Origin: Paenibacillus sp. FSL K6-1330
GTDB taxonomy: Bacteria; Bacillota; Bacilli; Paenibacillales; Paenibacillaceae
Assembly (NCBI RefSeq): GCF_037976825.1
Contig: NZ_CP150269.1
Coordinates: 5,903,501 to 5,967,500 of the forward strand
DNA: 64,000 bases
Direction of reading: 5' to 3'
In this document: positions 43,762 to 53,650 of the stretch, piece by piece
How the letters are laid out: the number at the start of each line of letters is the position of its first letter
Numbering within the stretch: the stretch's first letter is position 1
Translations under genes and position numbers: made by a program
Notes under the pieces: generated by a model
Databases searched by the model: none
The model's input: the letters and a program-made list of their open reading frames with translations, nothing else
Told to the model about the DNA's origin: nothing

Positions 43762-43808
43762 ATGATAGTCATCGAGACAAAGAAACGTCAATCAGAAATC
43801 CTGTCGAA
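43762..43808 (-). promoter_or_regulatory. Kinase promoter with an upstream Spo0A-like box
   Basis: Minus-strand TTGACG (43791-43786), an 18-bp spacer and TATCAT (43767-43762). A perfect TGTCGAA 0A-box (plus strand 43802-43808) lies 10 bp upstream of the -35, a position suited to Spo0A~P action. A 7-mer match alone is weak evidence. The rest of 43652-43933 shows nothing further. Confidence 0.4.
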
Positions 43809-43933
43809 AAATGGGAAATTGCATAAAAATACCATCCTTAGTTCTTATGTATTTCTGTTTATGTATTGTATCTAACACCTATTCCCAAACAACTAATATA
43901 ATTATTACCCCCTTTGATTCCATTTGAAACATT

Positions 43934-43963
43934 AAAAAAGCCCCGAATATTCACGAGGCTTTA
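43934..43963 (-). terminator. Terminator after the YgiT-like zinc-finger gene
   Basis: Minus-strand AAAGCC...GGCTTT stem enclosing GAATATTC, followed by TTTTTAAT. Confidence 0.7.
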
Positions 43964-43973
43964 TTAATTCCTG

Positions 43974-44381
43974 TTAAGGTTGCTTCTGGAGCCGGAGCCT
44001 GCGCTGACTCATCACGGCAAGTCGTCTTTTCAGTTCGCCCTGCCACTTCTCATCCTCCATCCATTTGGCAACCACCAGGAGATCTAACGACATATCAATC
44101 TGACTCTGAACCACCGTTAGCGGATCCTCCGACTCCCGGTTGACAACATTCTCAAAAATCGCGTCCTCATCTTCCATCACATAATCCTGAAAATCCACCT
44201 GGGATGCTCCGTCACCATGGGCATATTCGGCTAATATTTCATACTCATTCTCAACCCGATGGTGTACTTCGACGCGATGGCAGACCGGACAAGACAGCAG
44301 GGGAACATTATGTACTTGAGTGCGATAATGCTTCAGTGTACCCTTTGTACCCATCATACTAGCCCCACAGCAAAAACTCAT
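43974..44381 (-). CDS. YgiT-like zinc-finger protein
   Basis: The 135-residue protein starts at the ATG at 44381, placed by AAGGAGGGTG. Two Cys pairs near the N-terminus (MSFCCGAS and LSCPVCHRVEVHHRVE) form a zinc finger like that of YgiT/MqsA antitoxins and related small proteins. The remainder is helical and acidic, then basic at the C-terminus. There is no helix-turn-helix and no adjacent toxin gene, so an antitoxin role is not supported. Confidence 0.7.
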   Translation of the reverse strand: MSFCCGASMMGTKGTLKHYRTQVHNVPLLSCPVCHRVEVHHRVENEYEILAEYAHGDGASQVDFQDYVMEDEDAIFENVVNRESEDPLTVVQSQIDMSLDLLVVAKWMEDEKWQGELKRRLAVMSQRRLRLQKQP

Positions 44382-44596
44382 ATCGTTCACCCTCCTTTTG
44401 TGGATTCTCAACCGTTTCAAAATATTGTATTCGCTTTCACTCCCACTAATTCCTTCATGAAAAAAACCTCGATTAAAAATTTAGGCACGATTCCCTATGC
44501 TTAAGTCTGTAAGCCTATATATTTATTATATATCAACGCAAGAGCGGTTCTCTAAACAAGAGTCTTCCCCGATTTCATCCAATAAAAACAGAGGTG

Positions 44597-44640
44597 AAAA
44601 AACCCCCATTACCTGCACATAATGTCAGATAATGAGGGTT
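44597..44640 (-). terminator. Terminator after the peroxiredoxin gene
   Basis: Minus-strand AACCCTCATTATCTG pairs with CAGGTAATGGGGGTT (two wobble or mismatch positions), then six T residues. Confidence 0.85.
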
Positions 44641-44663
44641 GCCTTAACTTTAACGAAATGGAA

Positions 44664-45203
44664 TTACAGGTTGCTGTCGCCTGGTTTCCAGTTCATTGCG
44701 CACAATCCGCCGGATTGAAGTGCTTGGAGAACGCGAAGCGTTTCTTCTACACTGCGGCCTACGTCGTTATGGTTAACAACTTGATATTTCAATTCGCCTT
44801 CTGGATCGATGATGTACAAGCCGCGCAGAGCAACGCCTTCTTCTTCGATCAGAACACCATAGTCTCTTGCTACATTTTTGGTGATGTCGGAAGCCAGTGG
44901 GAAGTTCAATGCTCCCAGACCATTAGCTTCTTTAGCTGTGTTGATCCAAGCTTTGTGGCTGTGGATAGAGTCAACACTTACACCCAGAATTTCAGTATCC
45001 AATGCTTTGAATTGATCGTAAGCATCGCTGAGAGCCGTGATTTCAGTTGGACATACAAAAGTGAAATCAAGCGGATAGAAGAAGAATACGAGCCATTTGC
45101 CGCGGTAGTCGGACAGGCTTACTTTACCAAAATCTTTACCGTCTCCTGATACAGTTTCCATTGTAAAATCAGGAGCCGCTTTACCAACCAAACGTTCTGC
45201 CAT
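44664..45203 (-). CDS. Typical 2-Cys peroxiredoxin (AhpC/TSA family)
   Basis: The 179-residue protein starts at the ATG at 45203, placed by AAGGAGGAA. The peroxidatic cysteine is Cys 51 in FTFVCPTE and the resolving cysteine is about Cys 168 in GGLCAMNW, so both redox residues are present. It reduces hydrogen and alkyl peroxides in the cytoplasm using thioredoxin or AhpF; no ahpF lies beside it, which favours thioredoxin. Its promoter region carries a perfect PerR-type box, consistent with peroxide induction. Confidence 0.92.
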   Translation of the reverse strand: MAERLVGKAAPDFTMETVSGDGKDFGKVSLSDYRGKWLVFFFYPLDFTFVCPTEITALSDAYDQFKALDTEILGVSVDSIHSHKAWINTAKEANGLGALNFPLASDITKNVARDYGVLIEEEGVALRGLYIIDPEGELKYQVVNHNDVGRSVEETLRVLQALQSGGLCAMNWKPGDSNL

Positions 45204-45229
45204 GATTGAATTCCTCCTTAACATATGTA

Positions 45230-45272
45230 AGAAAATACGAGTATTTTCTACATGCTATGTTCCTATGAACAT
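45230..45272. promoter_or_regulatory. Two palindromes in the peroxiredoxin 5' UTR
   Basis: AGAAAATAC/GTATTTTCT (45230-45249, 2-bp centre, extended by TGTA/TACA arms) and ATGTTC-CTAT-GAACAT (45257-45272) are both perfect. They lie between the predicted transcription start and the ribosome binding site, so they could be repressor sites or mRNA hairpins. Confidence 0.45.
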
Positions 45273-45281
45273 TTAATAGAA

Positions 45282-45310
45282 ATGTTATCATTGAGGCTAA
45301 TCAAAGTCAA
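45282..45310 (-). promoter_or_regulatory. Promoter of the peroxiredoxin gene
   Basis: Minus-strand TTGACT (45310-45305), a 17-bp spacer and TAACAT (45287-45282). Confidence 0.65.
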
Positions 45311-45329
45311 GATTGTAAAGGTTACTTTA

Positions 45330-45344
45330 TTATAATTATTATAA
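45330..45344. promoter_or_regulatory. PerR box upstream of the peroxiredoxin promoter
   Basis: TTATAATTATTATAA is an exact match to the Bacillus PerR consensus TTATAATNATTATAA (7-1-7). It lies 19 bp upstream of the -35 of the peroxiredoxin promoter and 33 bp after the leuB stop. Binding by another Fur-family protein cannot be excluded. Confidence 0.75.
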
Positions 45345-45377
45345 ATAAGGAGTTTCTTTGAACGAATGCTTCTTCTA

Positions 45378-46454
45378 TTAACGGATAGCCGCGGCGATCA
45401 AATCGCCCATTTCTGTCGTGCTGAGCGCCTTGCTCTTATCCACCGCAATGTCAGCTGTCCGATGTCCGGCATCAAGCACCTCGGCAACAGCACGTTCAAT
45501 TGCGTCTGCCGCATCCTCGTAGCCGAACGTGAGGCGGTACATCAGCGCGACGGAAAGAATCGTTGCAATTGGGTTTGCCAAGCCTTGACCGGCAATGTCC
45601 GGTGCCGAACCGTGTACCGGCTCGTACAGACCGAAAGCTCCTTCACCCATGGATGCGGATGCCAGCATGCCGATGGAACCTGTCAGCATCGCTGCTTCAT
45701 CGCTTAGAATATCGCCGAACATGTTCTCGGTTACGATCACGTCAAAGCTGGACGGACGACGCAGCAGCTGCATCGCGCAATTGTCTACCAGCACATGCTC
45801 CAGCTCCACATCCGGATATTCAGGAGCGATGCGGTTTACCGTTTCGCGCCACAAGCGGGACGTTTCCAGCACGTTCGCTTTATCGACAGAAGCCAGCTTC
45901 TTCCGGCGCTTCTGTGCAATCTCGAAGGCTTGATGAACGATGCGCTCTACCTCCGCCGTGTTGTATACACAGGTATCTACCGCTTCTTCCCCACCAGCAC
46001 CTTCGCGTCTGAACTTCTCGCCGAAGTATATGCCTCCTGTCAGCTCACGAACGACCATCAAGTCGGTACCTTCGAGAACTTCAGGCTTCAATGTGGACGC
46101 ATCTTTCAAGCAATCGAAAATGACAGCCGGACGCAGGTTGGAGAACAAGCCAAGCTCTTTACGGATGCCAAGCAATCCGGTTTCCGGACGAAGCTCCTTC
46201 GAATTGTTGTCCCATTTCGGTCCGCCCACCGCACCCAGCAATACAGCATCAGCACTTTTACATACATTCAGCGTTTCTTCTGGCAGCGGCGTCCCTTTCT
46301 CATCAATGGCAATGCCGCCAAACAGCGCATGTTCCGTTGTAAATGAATATCCGAACACCTCTTCAGTACGTTTAATGATCTTCTCCGCTTCCGCCACTAC
46401 TTCAGGGCCGATGCCGTCTCCGGCAATTACCGCGATTTTTTTCGTTTCTGCCAT
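45378..46454 (-). CDS. leuB: 3-Isopropylmalate dehydrogenase
   Basis: The 358-residue enzyme has the usual LeuB length and motifs: [32 protein letters not shown], the metal-binding [16 protein letters not shown] and [16 protein letters not shown]. It oxidatively decarboxylates 3-isopropylmalate with NAD+ in leucine synthesis. In most Bacillales it follows leuA directly. Here 2.05 kb separates them, including an opposite-strand gene and repeats, so leuB needs its own promoter. leuCD are not in the window. The ATG follows AAGGAGTG. Confidence 0.96.
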   Translation of the reverse strand: MAETKKIAVIAGDGIGPEVVAEAEKIIKRTEEVFGYSFTTEHALFGGIAIDEKGTPLPEETLNVCKSADAVLLGAVGGPKWDNNSKELRPETGLLGIRKELGLFSNLRPAVIFDCLKDASTLKPEVLEGTDLMVVRELTGGIYFGEKFRREGAGGEEAVDTCVYNTAEVERIVHQAFEIAQKRRKKLASVDKANVLETSRLWRETVNRIAPEYPDVELEHVLVDNCAMQLLRRPSSFDVIVTENMFGDILSDEAAMLTGSIGMLASASMGEGAFGLYEPVHGSAPDIAGQGLANPIATILSVALMYRLTFGYEDAADAIERAVAEVLDAGHRTADIAVDKSKALSTTEMGDLIAAAIR

Positions 46455-46588
46455 TCTTCGTCACTCCTTATTTATATATACACTGGTCGTATTTAATCAT
46501 CTAGTTACTGTTGTAACATACTTTCCCCTCGATTGACCAAGATATAGAAACTATGAACTTAATTCGTTTTGCCTATAAGTAGGGGGAA

Positions 46589-46879
46589 TGTGGTCAGGGA
46601 GAAAACGGCTTCGAAGACTTAATGTGAAGCTCAAAGACTTAATGCAAAGCTTCGAAGGACTTAATGCAAAACTTCGAAGGACTTAATGTGGGAGGCTCCA
46701 AGTACGTATCGTTCCTCCAATCGCTGTTGTCGCCGAATTTCTGGATTGTATTTTAGGGGTTGAAATTCGGCTCCAAAGGCGACCGCTTCGCTTTTCCGGA
46801 ATCGATTCGTCCTCTCCGCTGCTTTGAAGCCGAACGGATTAGCAGGTTCAATGGAGAAGAGCGAATCTCCCTGACCACA
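46589..46879. repeat. Intergenic element bounded by 14-bp inverted repeats
   Basis: TGTGGTCAGGGAGA (46589-46602) and its exact complement TCTCCCTGACCACA (46866-46879) bound about 290 bp with no credible ORF. Inside are four near-identical direct repeats (see next entry) and a GC-rich stretch. I recall similar intergenic sequence in Paenibacillus genomes but could not check. It is probably a non-autonomous dispersed element. Confidence 0.5.
46616..46688. repeat. Four tandem ~21-bp repeats
   Basis: GACTTAATG recurs at 46616, 46636, 46658 and 46680 (periods 20, 22, 22), each preceded by a CTTCGAAG-like half-palindrome (one copy is degenerate). The units lie near the left end of the 46589-46879 element. 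Confidence 0.7.
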
Positions 46880-46893
46880 AGGGTTGTGGGAAT

Positions 46894-46936
46894 TTGAAGA
46901 GCCGCCCTATGCATAAAGCATGGGGCGGCTCTTCAA
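46894..46936. other. Strong 19-bp hairpin
   Basis: TTGAAGAGCCGCCCTATGC pairs with GCATGGGGCGGCTCTTCAA (one wobble) around ATAAA. No T-run follows on either strand, so it is not a standard terminator. It lies 15 bp beyond the inverted-repeat element. Confidence 0.7.
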
Positions 46937-46979
46937 GGTAACATCTTGTTGGGAGCTCTTTGACTCCTAGACTTTCTTT

Positions 46980-47170
46980 TTTCTGCTTGTCTGCTACTTG
47001 TGTCTTGCTCCCGCTACTTGGTCCTGTTCCATGCTCCTGCTGCTTGTCTCTGCTTCTTTCTTCTTGCTGCTTTATTTTTGCTCCTGCTACTTGAGTCTTC
47101 TCCCGCTACTTGATCCTGTTCCATGCTCCTGCTGCTTGATTTGCTGCTTGTTTCTGCTTCTTGCTTCTTT
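46980..47170. repeat. Imperfect CTGCTACTTG-type repeat tract
   Basis: About 190 bp of pyrimidine-rich DNA is built from variants of CTGCT(A/G)CTTG. A 44-bp segment at 47002-47046 recurs almost identically at 47095-47138. The plus-strand frame across it encodes only Leu, Cys and Ser-rich text and is rejected as a gene. Confidence 0.7.
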
Positions 47171-47274
47171 AAAATTAAGTTCTCCCACGTCATTAGTTAC
47201 ATTTTTCTGCCAATACGCTACAATAGGGGTGAATTTGTCTTATACCCTAAACGACCAAGGAGTGATCATTGATT

Positions 47275-48255
47275 ATGCAGTACACTGCTCTAGGTAAATC
47301 CGGTATGAAAGTAAGTCGTTTATGTCTGGGGACGATGAATTTCGGTCCTGCCACGGATGAAAAGGAAGCCTTCCGCATCATGGATGCAGCGCTTGACGCC
47401 GGCGTCAACTTCTTCGATACGGCCAATGTCTACGGCTGGGGCGAGAACTCCGGGCTGACTGAAACCATTATCGGACGCTGGTTTAATCAAGGCGGGGGGC
47501 GCCGCGAGAAAGTCGTTTTGGCAACCAAATTCTACGGCTCCATGAGTGATCCTCTGGATGGCCCCAACAATGAAGCCGGACTATCAAGCTATAAACTTCG
47601 TCGTCATCTCGAAGCATCGCTCAAGCGTCTGCAAACGGATCATATCGAGCTGTACCAAATGCATCACGTGGATCCTTCCGTTTCATGGGACGAGCTGTGG
47701 GGAGCTTTTGAGGTTGCGGTTCATCAAGGAAAAATCGGATATGTCGGATCCAGCAACTTCGCGGGCTGGCAGATTGCGGTTGCGCAAGCCGCGGCCCAAA
47801 GCCGTCACTTCCTGGGCCTCGTTTCCGAGCAGCATAAATACAGCCTGACTTGTCGATTGCCGGAGCTAGAAGTGCTTCCAGCTTCGCAGCAGCTCGGACT
47901 CGGCGTTATTCCATGGAGCCCGCTGGACGGGGGACTGCTGGGACGCAATGCGCTTAAGAAAATAGAAGGCACACGCAGCGGAGGCAATGCGGAACGCGTG
48001 GAGAAGCATCGCACGCAGCTGGAACAGTTCGCGGCACTCTGCCAGGAGCTGGGCGAACCGCAGGACAATGTCGCCCTTGCCTGGGTACTTAAGAACCCGG
48101 CGGTTACGGGACCGATTATCGGACCGCGCACGCTGGAGCAATTCGAAAGCTCCCTGCGCTCGCTTGAGATTGAACTCGATGAAGCCGTGATGAAGCGTCT
48201 GGATGAAATCTTCCCGGGTCCGGGCGGCGCGGCTCCGCAGGCCTACGCCTGGTAA
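47275..48255 (+). CDS. Aldo/keto reductase
   Basis: The 326-residue protein is an (alpha/beta)8 NADPH-dependent reductase. The AKR catalytic tetrad is visible: Asp and Tyr in FFDTANVYGWGE, Lys in LATKFYG and His in YQMHHVD; the cofactor segment is near GPIIGPRTLEQFE. The substrate is unknown. Two starts are possible: TTG 47269, 6 bases after AAGGAG, or ATG 47275, 12 bases after it; the ATG gives the usual MQYTALGKSG N-terminus and is used. It lies on the opposite strand between leuA and leuB. Confidence 0.9.
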   Translation: MQYTALGKSGMKVSRLCLGTMNFGPATDEKEAFRIMDAALDAGVNFFDTANVYGWGENSGLTETIIGRWFNQGGGRREKVVLATKFYGSMSDPLDGPNNEAGLSSYKLRRHLEASLKRLQTDHIELYQMHHVDPSVSWDELWGAFEVAVHQGKIGYVGSSNFAGWQIAVAQAAAQSRHFLGLVSEQHKYSLTCRLPELEVLPASQQLGLGVIPWSPLDGGLLGRNALKKIEGTRSGGNAERVEKHRTQLEQFAALCQELGEPQDNVALAWVLKNPAVTGPIIGPRTLEQFESSLRSLEIELDEAVMKRLDEIFPGPGGAAPQAYAW

Positions 48256-48415
48256 GATTCGGATTCCGCTTCGATGCCCAAATGAAATGCTGTCTTATCT
48301 CGTTGATCAGCTGCATCAAGCCGGTATCGGCGCACTGCAATGAGGCGTTAAGAGCTCGGTGCAAGTGTCTTGATACCAGCATTACACGTCTAGCCAACAG
48401 TTTAATAAAACAATT

Positions 48416-48452
48416 AAAAGAGGAGCCGCTTTAACAGCGGCCCCTCTTTTTC
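48416..48452 (+). terminator. Bidirectional terminator between the AKR and leuA genes
   Basis: AAAAGAGGAGCCGCT pairs with AGCGGCCCCTCTTTT (48416-48450, one mismatch), followed by T on the plus strand. It can also serve leuA on the minus strand. The 48256-48415 interval shows nothing else. Confidence 0.88.
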
Positions 48453-48511
48453 ATGGTAAGCTCCTTTAGCGCTCACACTGCGATCAGAGCTCCCATCACG
48501 CCAAGTATGGA

Positions 48512-50050
48512 TTACAGCGTAGCGCGCTCGCGCTGGCTGAACGTTTTGCGTTTCTCGATCAGGACGTTAACGGCATCCACGTAAGCTCGTGCACTCGCCT
48601 CCAAAATGTCCGTGCTCAAGCCGCGGCCTTGTGCTGCCACGTCGTTCTGCGACAGCACCACATGCACCTCGCCTTGAGCATCCTTGCCATGCGTAACCGA
48701 CTTGATGGAATAATCCGCAAGCGTAACCTCTTCTCCGGTCACCTTGTCGATCGCGTTATAGATCGCGTCCACGGAACCGTTGCCTTCGGCCTCTCCCTCA
48801 ATCGTCTGCTCCGCAGTCGCAATACGAACCCGCGCCGTCGGCGTAGATTCATTGCCGTAAGCAACAAAGATTGTTTCCAGCTTGAACACTTCCGGCGTAT
48901 CGATCAGTTTCTCTTCCAGCAGAGCCAGCAGATCCTCATCGGATACTTCCTTCTTCTTGTCGGCCAGCACTTTGAATTTGGCGAATGCATCATTCACCTG
49001 TTCTTCGCTCAGCTCATAACCCAGATCCAGCAGCTTCTCCCGGAAAGCATGGCGGCCGGAGTGTTTGCCTAACACCAGCTTGCTTTCTTTGAGCCCGATG
49101 GACTCCGGCGTCATAATTTCGTAGGTCGTCTTCTCTTTCAGCATGCCGTCCTGATGAATGCCCGATTCATGAGCGAATGCGTTCGCGCCGACAATCGCTT
49201 TGTTGCCCGGTACAACCATACCGGTCAGCTTGCTCACAAGGCGGCTCGTGCGGGCGATTTCCGTCAGTACCAGCCCCGTCTTCGCTCCGAAAAACTCGGA
49301 ACGCGTCTCCAGCGCCATCGCAATTTCCTCAATCGCGGTGTTACCTGCACGTTCACCGATTCCGTTGATCGTTCCTTCGATCTGATCGGCCCCGTTCAGA
49401 ATGGCGGCAAGGGTGTTCGCCGTCGCCATGCCCAGATCGTTATGGCAATGCGCGCTCAGCTGCACCTTCTCGATGTCCGGAACATTTTCCTTCAAGTATT
49501 TGAAGATGGCCCCATACTCCGAAGGATTCAAATAACCCACGGTATCCGGAATGTTCACGACATTGGCTCCTTCACGCACAGCCATGCCGACAACCTCTGC
49601 CATGAAATCCAGCTCCGTCCGGCCGGCATCCTCCAGGGAAAACTCCACTTTGGAAAAGTATTTCTTTGCATAACGGATCGAGGCCTGCGCCGTTTCCAGC
49701 ACCTGCTGCTTCTCCATCCGCAGCTTAAACTTGCGGTGAATCGGGGATGTGGCCAGAAACACATGAATGCATGGATCCTGTGCTCCCTGAAGCGCTTCGC
49801 GAACCGCATCGATGTCACTCTCTCTGGAGCGTGACAATCCAATGACCGTGACGTCCTTAACCGCGCGTGCCACTGCGTTCACAGCAGCAAGGTCACCGGG
49901 TGACGCCGCTGGAAACCCTGCTTCCATGCGGTCGATTTTCAACTTTTCGAGTTGAAGGGCAATTTCCACCTTTTCCCGAGTGTTCAAATTCACGCCAGGA
50001 GATTGTTCTCCATCTCTCAGCGTTGTATCAAAGACATAAATCTTTCGCAT
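48512..50050 (-). CDS. leuA: 2-Isopropylmalate synthase
   Basis: The 512-residue protein starts at the ATG at 50050, placed by AAGGAGGTG. The DRE-TIM barrel (about 1-270) shows [25 protein letters not shown] and NGIGERAGN. The C-terminal regulatory domain (about 380-505) is the leucine-binding allosteric part. It condenses acetyl-CoA with 2-oxoisovalerate, the first leucine-specific step. It follows ilvC with a 167-bp gap on the same strand and probably shares the ilvB T-box transcript. Confidence 0.96.
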   Translation of the reverse strand: MRKIYVFDTTLRDGEQSPGVNLNTREKVEIALQLEKLKIDRMEAGFPAASPGDLAAVNAVARAVKDVTVIGLSRSRESDIDAVREALQGAQDPCIHVFLATSPIHRKFKLRMEKQQVLETAQASIRYAKKYFSKVEFSLEDAGRTELDFMAEVVGMAVREGANVVNIPDTVGYLNPSEYGAIFKYLKENVPDIEKVQLSAHCHNDLGMATANTLAAILNGADQIEGTINGIGERAGNTAIEEIAMALETRSEFFGAKTGLVLTEIARTSRLVSKLTGMVVPGNKAIVGANAFAHESGIHQDGMLKEKTTYEIMTPESIGLKESKLVLGKHSGRHAFREKLLDLGYELSEEQVNDAFAKFKVLADKKKEVSDEDLLALLEEKLIDTPEVFKLETIFVAYGNESTPTARVRIATAEQTIEGEAEGNGSVDAIYNAIDKVTGEEVTLADYSIKSVTHGKDAQGEVHVVLSQNDVAAQGRGLSTDILEASARAYVDAVNVLIEKRKTFSQRERATL

Positions 50051-50217
50051 GTCGGCACCTCCTTGAAGTTTATCGCTTGACGTAAACATCCGGCGGCAGG
50101 TTGACTTAATCCCCTGCCGCCGGCTGCTTAATCTAACGGGTCCCGTGCAGCAGCATCATCCATCTCATGCTTGACTGCTCTATACCCGGAAGAATTCCTT
50201 ATGAATTCTATATATTC

Positions 50218-51243
<1,026 letters not shown>

Positions 51244-51248
51244 TCATG

Positions 51249-51306
51249 ATGAGCGGGTATCTCAATAGACCGATCCCCTTTCCGATCTGCTGAGACACCC
51301 GCTCAT
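51249..51306 (-). other. Strong hairpin between ilvN and ilvC
   Basis: ATGAGCGGGT (51249-51258) pairs with ACCCGCTCAT (51297-51306), extended by CTCA/TGAG inside, around a 26-nt loop with GATC repeats. No T-run follows on the minus strand. It may stabilise or process the mRNA between ilvBN and ilvC. Confidence 0.6.
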
Positions 51307-51375
51307 GTCATGCAGGTGTCTAACGCTTATATTGCAATAACTTTGTCATCCGGATAAAAGAAAAACGTAAAATCA

Positions 51376-51861
51376 TTACGCATTACCGCGAATCATCGCG
51401 GTAACCCCGGTACGGGAAAGCTCCTGGATGCCATACGGCTTAAGCAGCTCGATCATGGCATCGATTTTGACGGTATCGCCAACAACCTGAACCATCAGGT
51501 TTGCTGTCCCGATATCCACGACGGATGCACGGAAAGTCTCGACAACGCCCATAATTTCCGGTCTGGCCGATGGCTCGGCTTTTACTTTAATCAGGGCGAG
51601 CTCTCGGGCTACCATCGGTTTCGAGCTCAGGTTGATAACTTTAATGACATCGATCAGCTTGTAAAGCTGCTTCTCCACCTGTTCCAGCGTTGTTTCATCA
51701 CCGGTGGTTACGATAACCATCCGGGACAAACCGGATTCCTCCGACTGTCCCACGGTAATACTCTCGATGTTAAAGCCCCTGCGTCCGAATAACCCCGATA
51801 CGCGCTGCAGGACACCCGGCTGGTCGTTCACTAGTACAGCAATGGTATGTTTTGTACTCAT
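51376..51861 (-). CDS. ilvN: Acetolactate synthase small (regulatory) subunit
   Basis: The 161-residue protein starts at the ATG at 51861, one base after the ilvB stop; GGGGGAT precedes it. An N-terminal ACT domain (HTIAVLVNDQPGVLQRVSGLFGRRGFNIESI) and the C-terminal extension are normal for IlvN/IlvH. It activates IlvB and confers feedback inhibition by valine. The close junction indicates translational coupling with ilvB. Confidence 0.96.
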   Translation of the reverse strand: MSTKHTIAVLVNDQPGVLQRVSGLFGRRGFNIESITVGQSEESGLSRMVIVTTGDETTLEQVEKQLYKLIDVIKVINLSSKPMVARELALIKVKAEPSARPEIMGVVETFRASVVDIGTANLMVQVVGDTVKIDAMIELLKPYGIQELSRTGVTAMIRGNA

Positions 51862-51862
51862 C

Positions 51863-53605
51863 TTACGCATCCCCCATCAGCATTTGATCGATTGTCGACC
51901 CTTGCGTCACCATCGGATACACGTTCTCGCCTTTCTCTACAACGAATTCAACGAGGACGGGTCCCGGTGTTTCCATCGCTTCGGCCCAAGCACGCTGTGC
52001 TTCTTCTTTCGTGGTGGCACGAAGTCCTTTGACACCGTAGGCTTCAGCCAGCTTGACGAAATCAGGGCTGCCTGCCAGATCGATGTGGCTGTAACGGTTA
52101 TCGTAAATCAGCTCCTGCCATTGACGAACCATGCCGAGCACCTGGTTGTTGATAACAACGATTTTTACCGGAATGTTGTTGATGGCACAGATGGCAAGTT
52201 CTTGCGAACACATCTGCATGCCGCCATCCCCGTTGATCGAAATGACCAGGCGATCTGGATGCGCCATCTGGGCACCAATCGCGGACGGGAATCCGAATCC
52301 CATCGTCCCGAGACCGCCGGAGGTGATCCAGGAACGCGGCTGGTTGAACTTGTAATACTGAGCGGACCACATTTGGTGCTGACCAACGTCAGTCGTTACA
52401 ATCGCTTCACCCTTCGTGGTGTCGTTCAGCATTTCGATAACCCATTGCGGCTTCAGCACCGTATCCGAATCGACGTAACGGTATGGGTATTCAGCTTTCC
52501 ATTTTCTAATCTGATCTCTCCAAGCATCTGCTTTCGCTGCGTATGGAACGAGCGGATTCAGCATCTCAAACACGGTCTTCACGTCTCCGACAATCGGGAT
52601 ATCGGTTGGGACGTTCTTGCCGATCTCAGCCGGATCGATGTCGATATGAACAATCTTCGCATGTGGCGCGAATCCGTCGAGCTTACCTGTAACCCTGTCA
52701 TCGAATCTTGCCCCGATGTTGATCAGCAGGTCCGACTGCTGAATACCATGGTTCGATGTGTAGGTTCCGTGCATACCCGGCATTCCTGTCCACAAGTCAT
52801 GACCGCTTGGGAAAGCACCCAGACCGAGGAGCGTTGTCGTGATCGGAATCCCCGATTTGTTCACGAATTCGTACAGCCCTTCATGAGCTCCGGAGTAAAT
52901 CACCCCGCCGCCAGCAATGATCATCGGACGCTCAGCTTCCTCAATCGCGCGGGCCAGCTTATCCAACTGAAGTTTGTTTGGTACCGTCCGAGGATTATAT
53001 CCTCTCAGTTGAATTCGTTCTTCCGGCTGGAACAGCGTCGTTGCCGCGGATACATCCTTCGGAATATCGATCAGCACCGGACCTTTGCGGCCGGTTGAAG
53101 CGATATGGAAGGCTTCGTGAATCACCCTTGGCAGATCCTTTACATCTCTTACCAGATAGCTGTGTTTCGTAATCGGCATCGTGATGCCCGTAATGTCCGC
53201 TTCCTGGAAAGCGTCCGTACCGATCAGGGTTGTTGCAACGTTACCGGTTATAACAACGAGCGGAACGGAATCCATATAAGCTGTTGCGATACCGGTCACA
53301 AGGTTCGTTGCCCCCGGTCCTGAAGTCGCTATGCACACACCGACTTTGCCGCTTGCGCGAGCGTAACCGTCAGCCGCATGAATGGCGCCTTGTTCGTGAC
53401 GGGTCAAGACGTGATTAAAGTCCTCAAAACCATACATGGCATCGTAGATGTACAGGACCGCTCCGCCCGGATACCCGAAGACGCATTCGACACCTTCGAG
53501 CAGAAGACTCCGAAGCAAGATTTCCGATCCGGTAATCACTTCAGGCTTCAACCATTTCTCTCGTAATTGTTCTGTAGACCGCACTTCTGGAGTTTGCGCG
53601 CTCAT
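51863..53605 (-). CDS. ilvB: Acetolactate synthase large (catalytic) subunit
   Basis: The 580-residue ThDP and FAD enzyme has the N-terminal pyrimidine-binding domain with catalytic glutamate (FGYPGGAVLYIYDAMY, TRHEQGAIHAADGYAR), a central FAD-binding domain, and the C-terminal ThDP/Mg motif NGDGGMQMCSQ running to VVINNQVLGMVRQW. It condenses pyruvate with pyruvate or 2-oxobutyrate, the first shared step of branched-chain synthesis. It is the first gene behind the T-box leader. Confidence 0.97.
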   Translation of the reverse strand: MSAQTPEVRSTEQLREKWLKPEVITGSEILLRSLLLEGVECVFGYPGGAVLYIYDAMYGFEDFNHVLTRHEQGAIHAADGYARASGKVGVCIATSGPGATNLVTGIATAYMDSVPLVVITGNVATTLIGTDAFQEADITGITMPITKHSYLVRDVKDLPRVIHEAFHIASTGRKGPVLIDIPKDVSAATTLFQPEERIQLRGYNPRTVPNKLQLDKLARAIEEAERPMIIAGGGVIYSGAHEGLYEFVNKSGIPITTTLLGLGAFPSGHDLWTGMPGMHGTYTSNHGIQQSDLLINIGARFDDRVTGKLDGFAPHAKIVHIDIDPAEIGKNVPTDIPIVGDVKTVFEMLNPLVPYAAKADAWRDQIRKWKAEYPYRYVDSDTVLKPQWVIEMLNDTTKGEAIVTTDVGQHQMWSAQYYKFNQPRSWITSGGLGTMGFGFPSAIGAQMAHPDRLVISINGDGGMQMCSQELAICAINNIPVKIVVINNQVLGMVRQWQELIYDNRYSHIDLAGSPDFVKLAEAYGVKGLRATTKEEAQRAWAEAMETPGPVLVEFVVEKGENVYPMVTQGSTIDQMLMGDA

Positions 53606-53650
53606 CAGTCATCCTCCTCTCAAATATTGGCACTCTTCATTCAAGCAACA

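Noticed and set aside
43974..44381. YgiT-like protein as the antitoxin of a toxin-antitoxin pair
   Set aside because: There is no helix-turn-helix domain, and no small toxin gene lies on either side; only the zinc-finger resemblance remains.
46998..47297. 99-codon plus-strand frame over the repeat tract
   Set aside because: The translation is almost entirely Leu, Cys and Ser from a pyrimidine repeat, and it runs into the start of the aldo/keto reductase.
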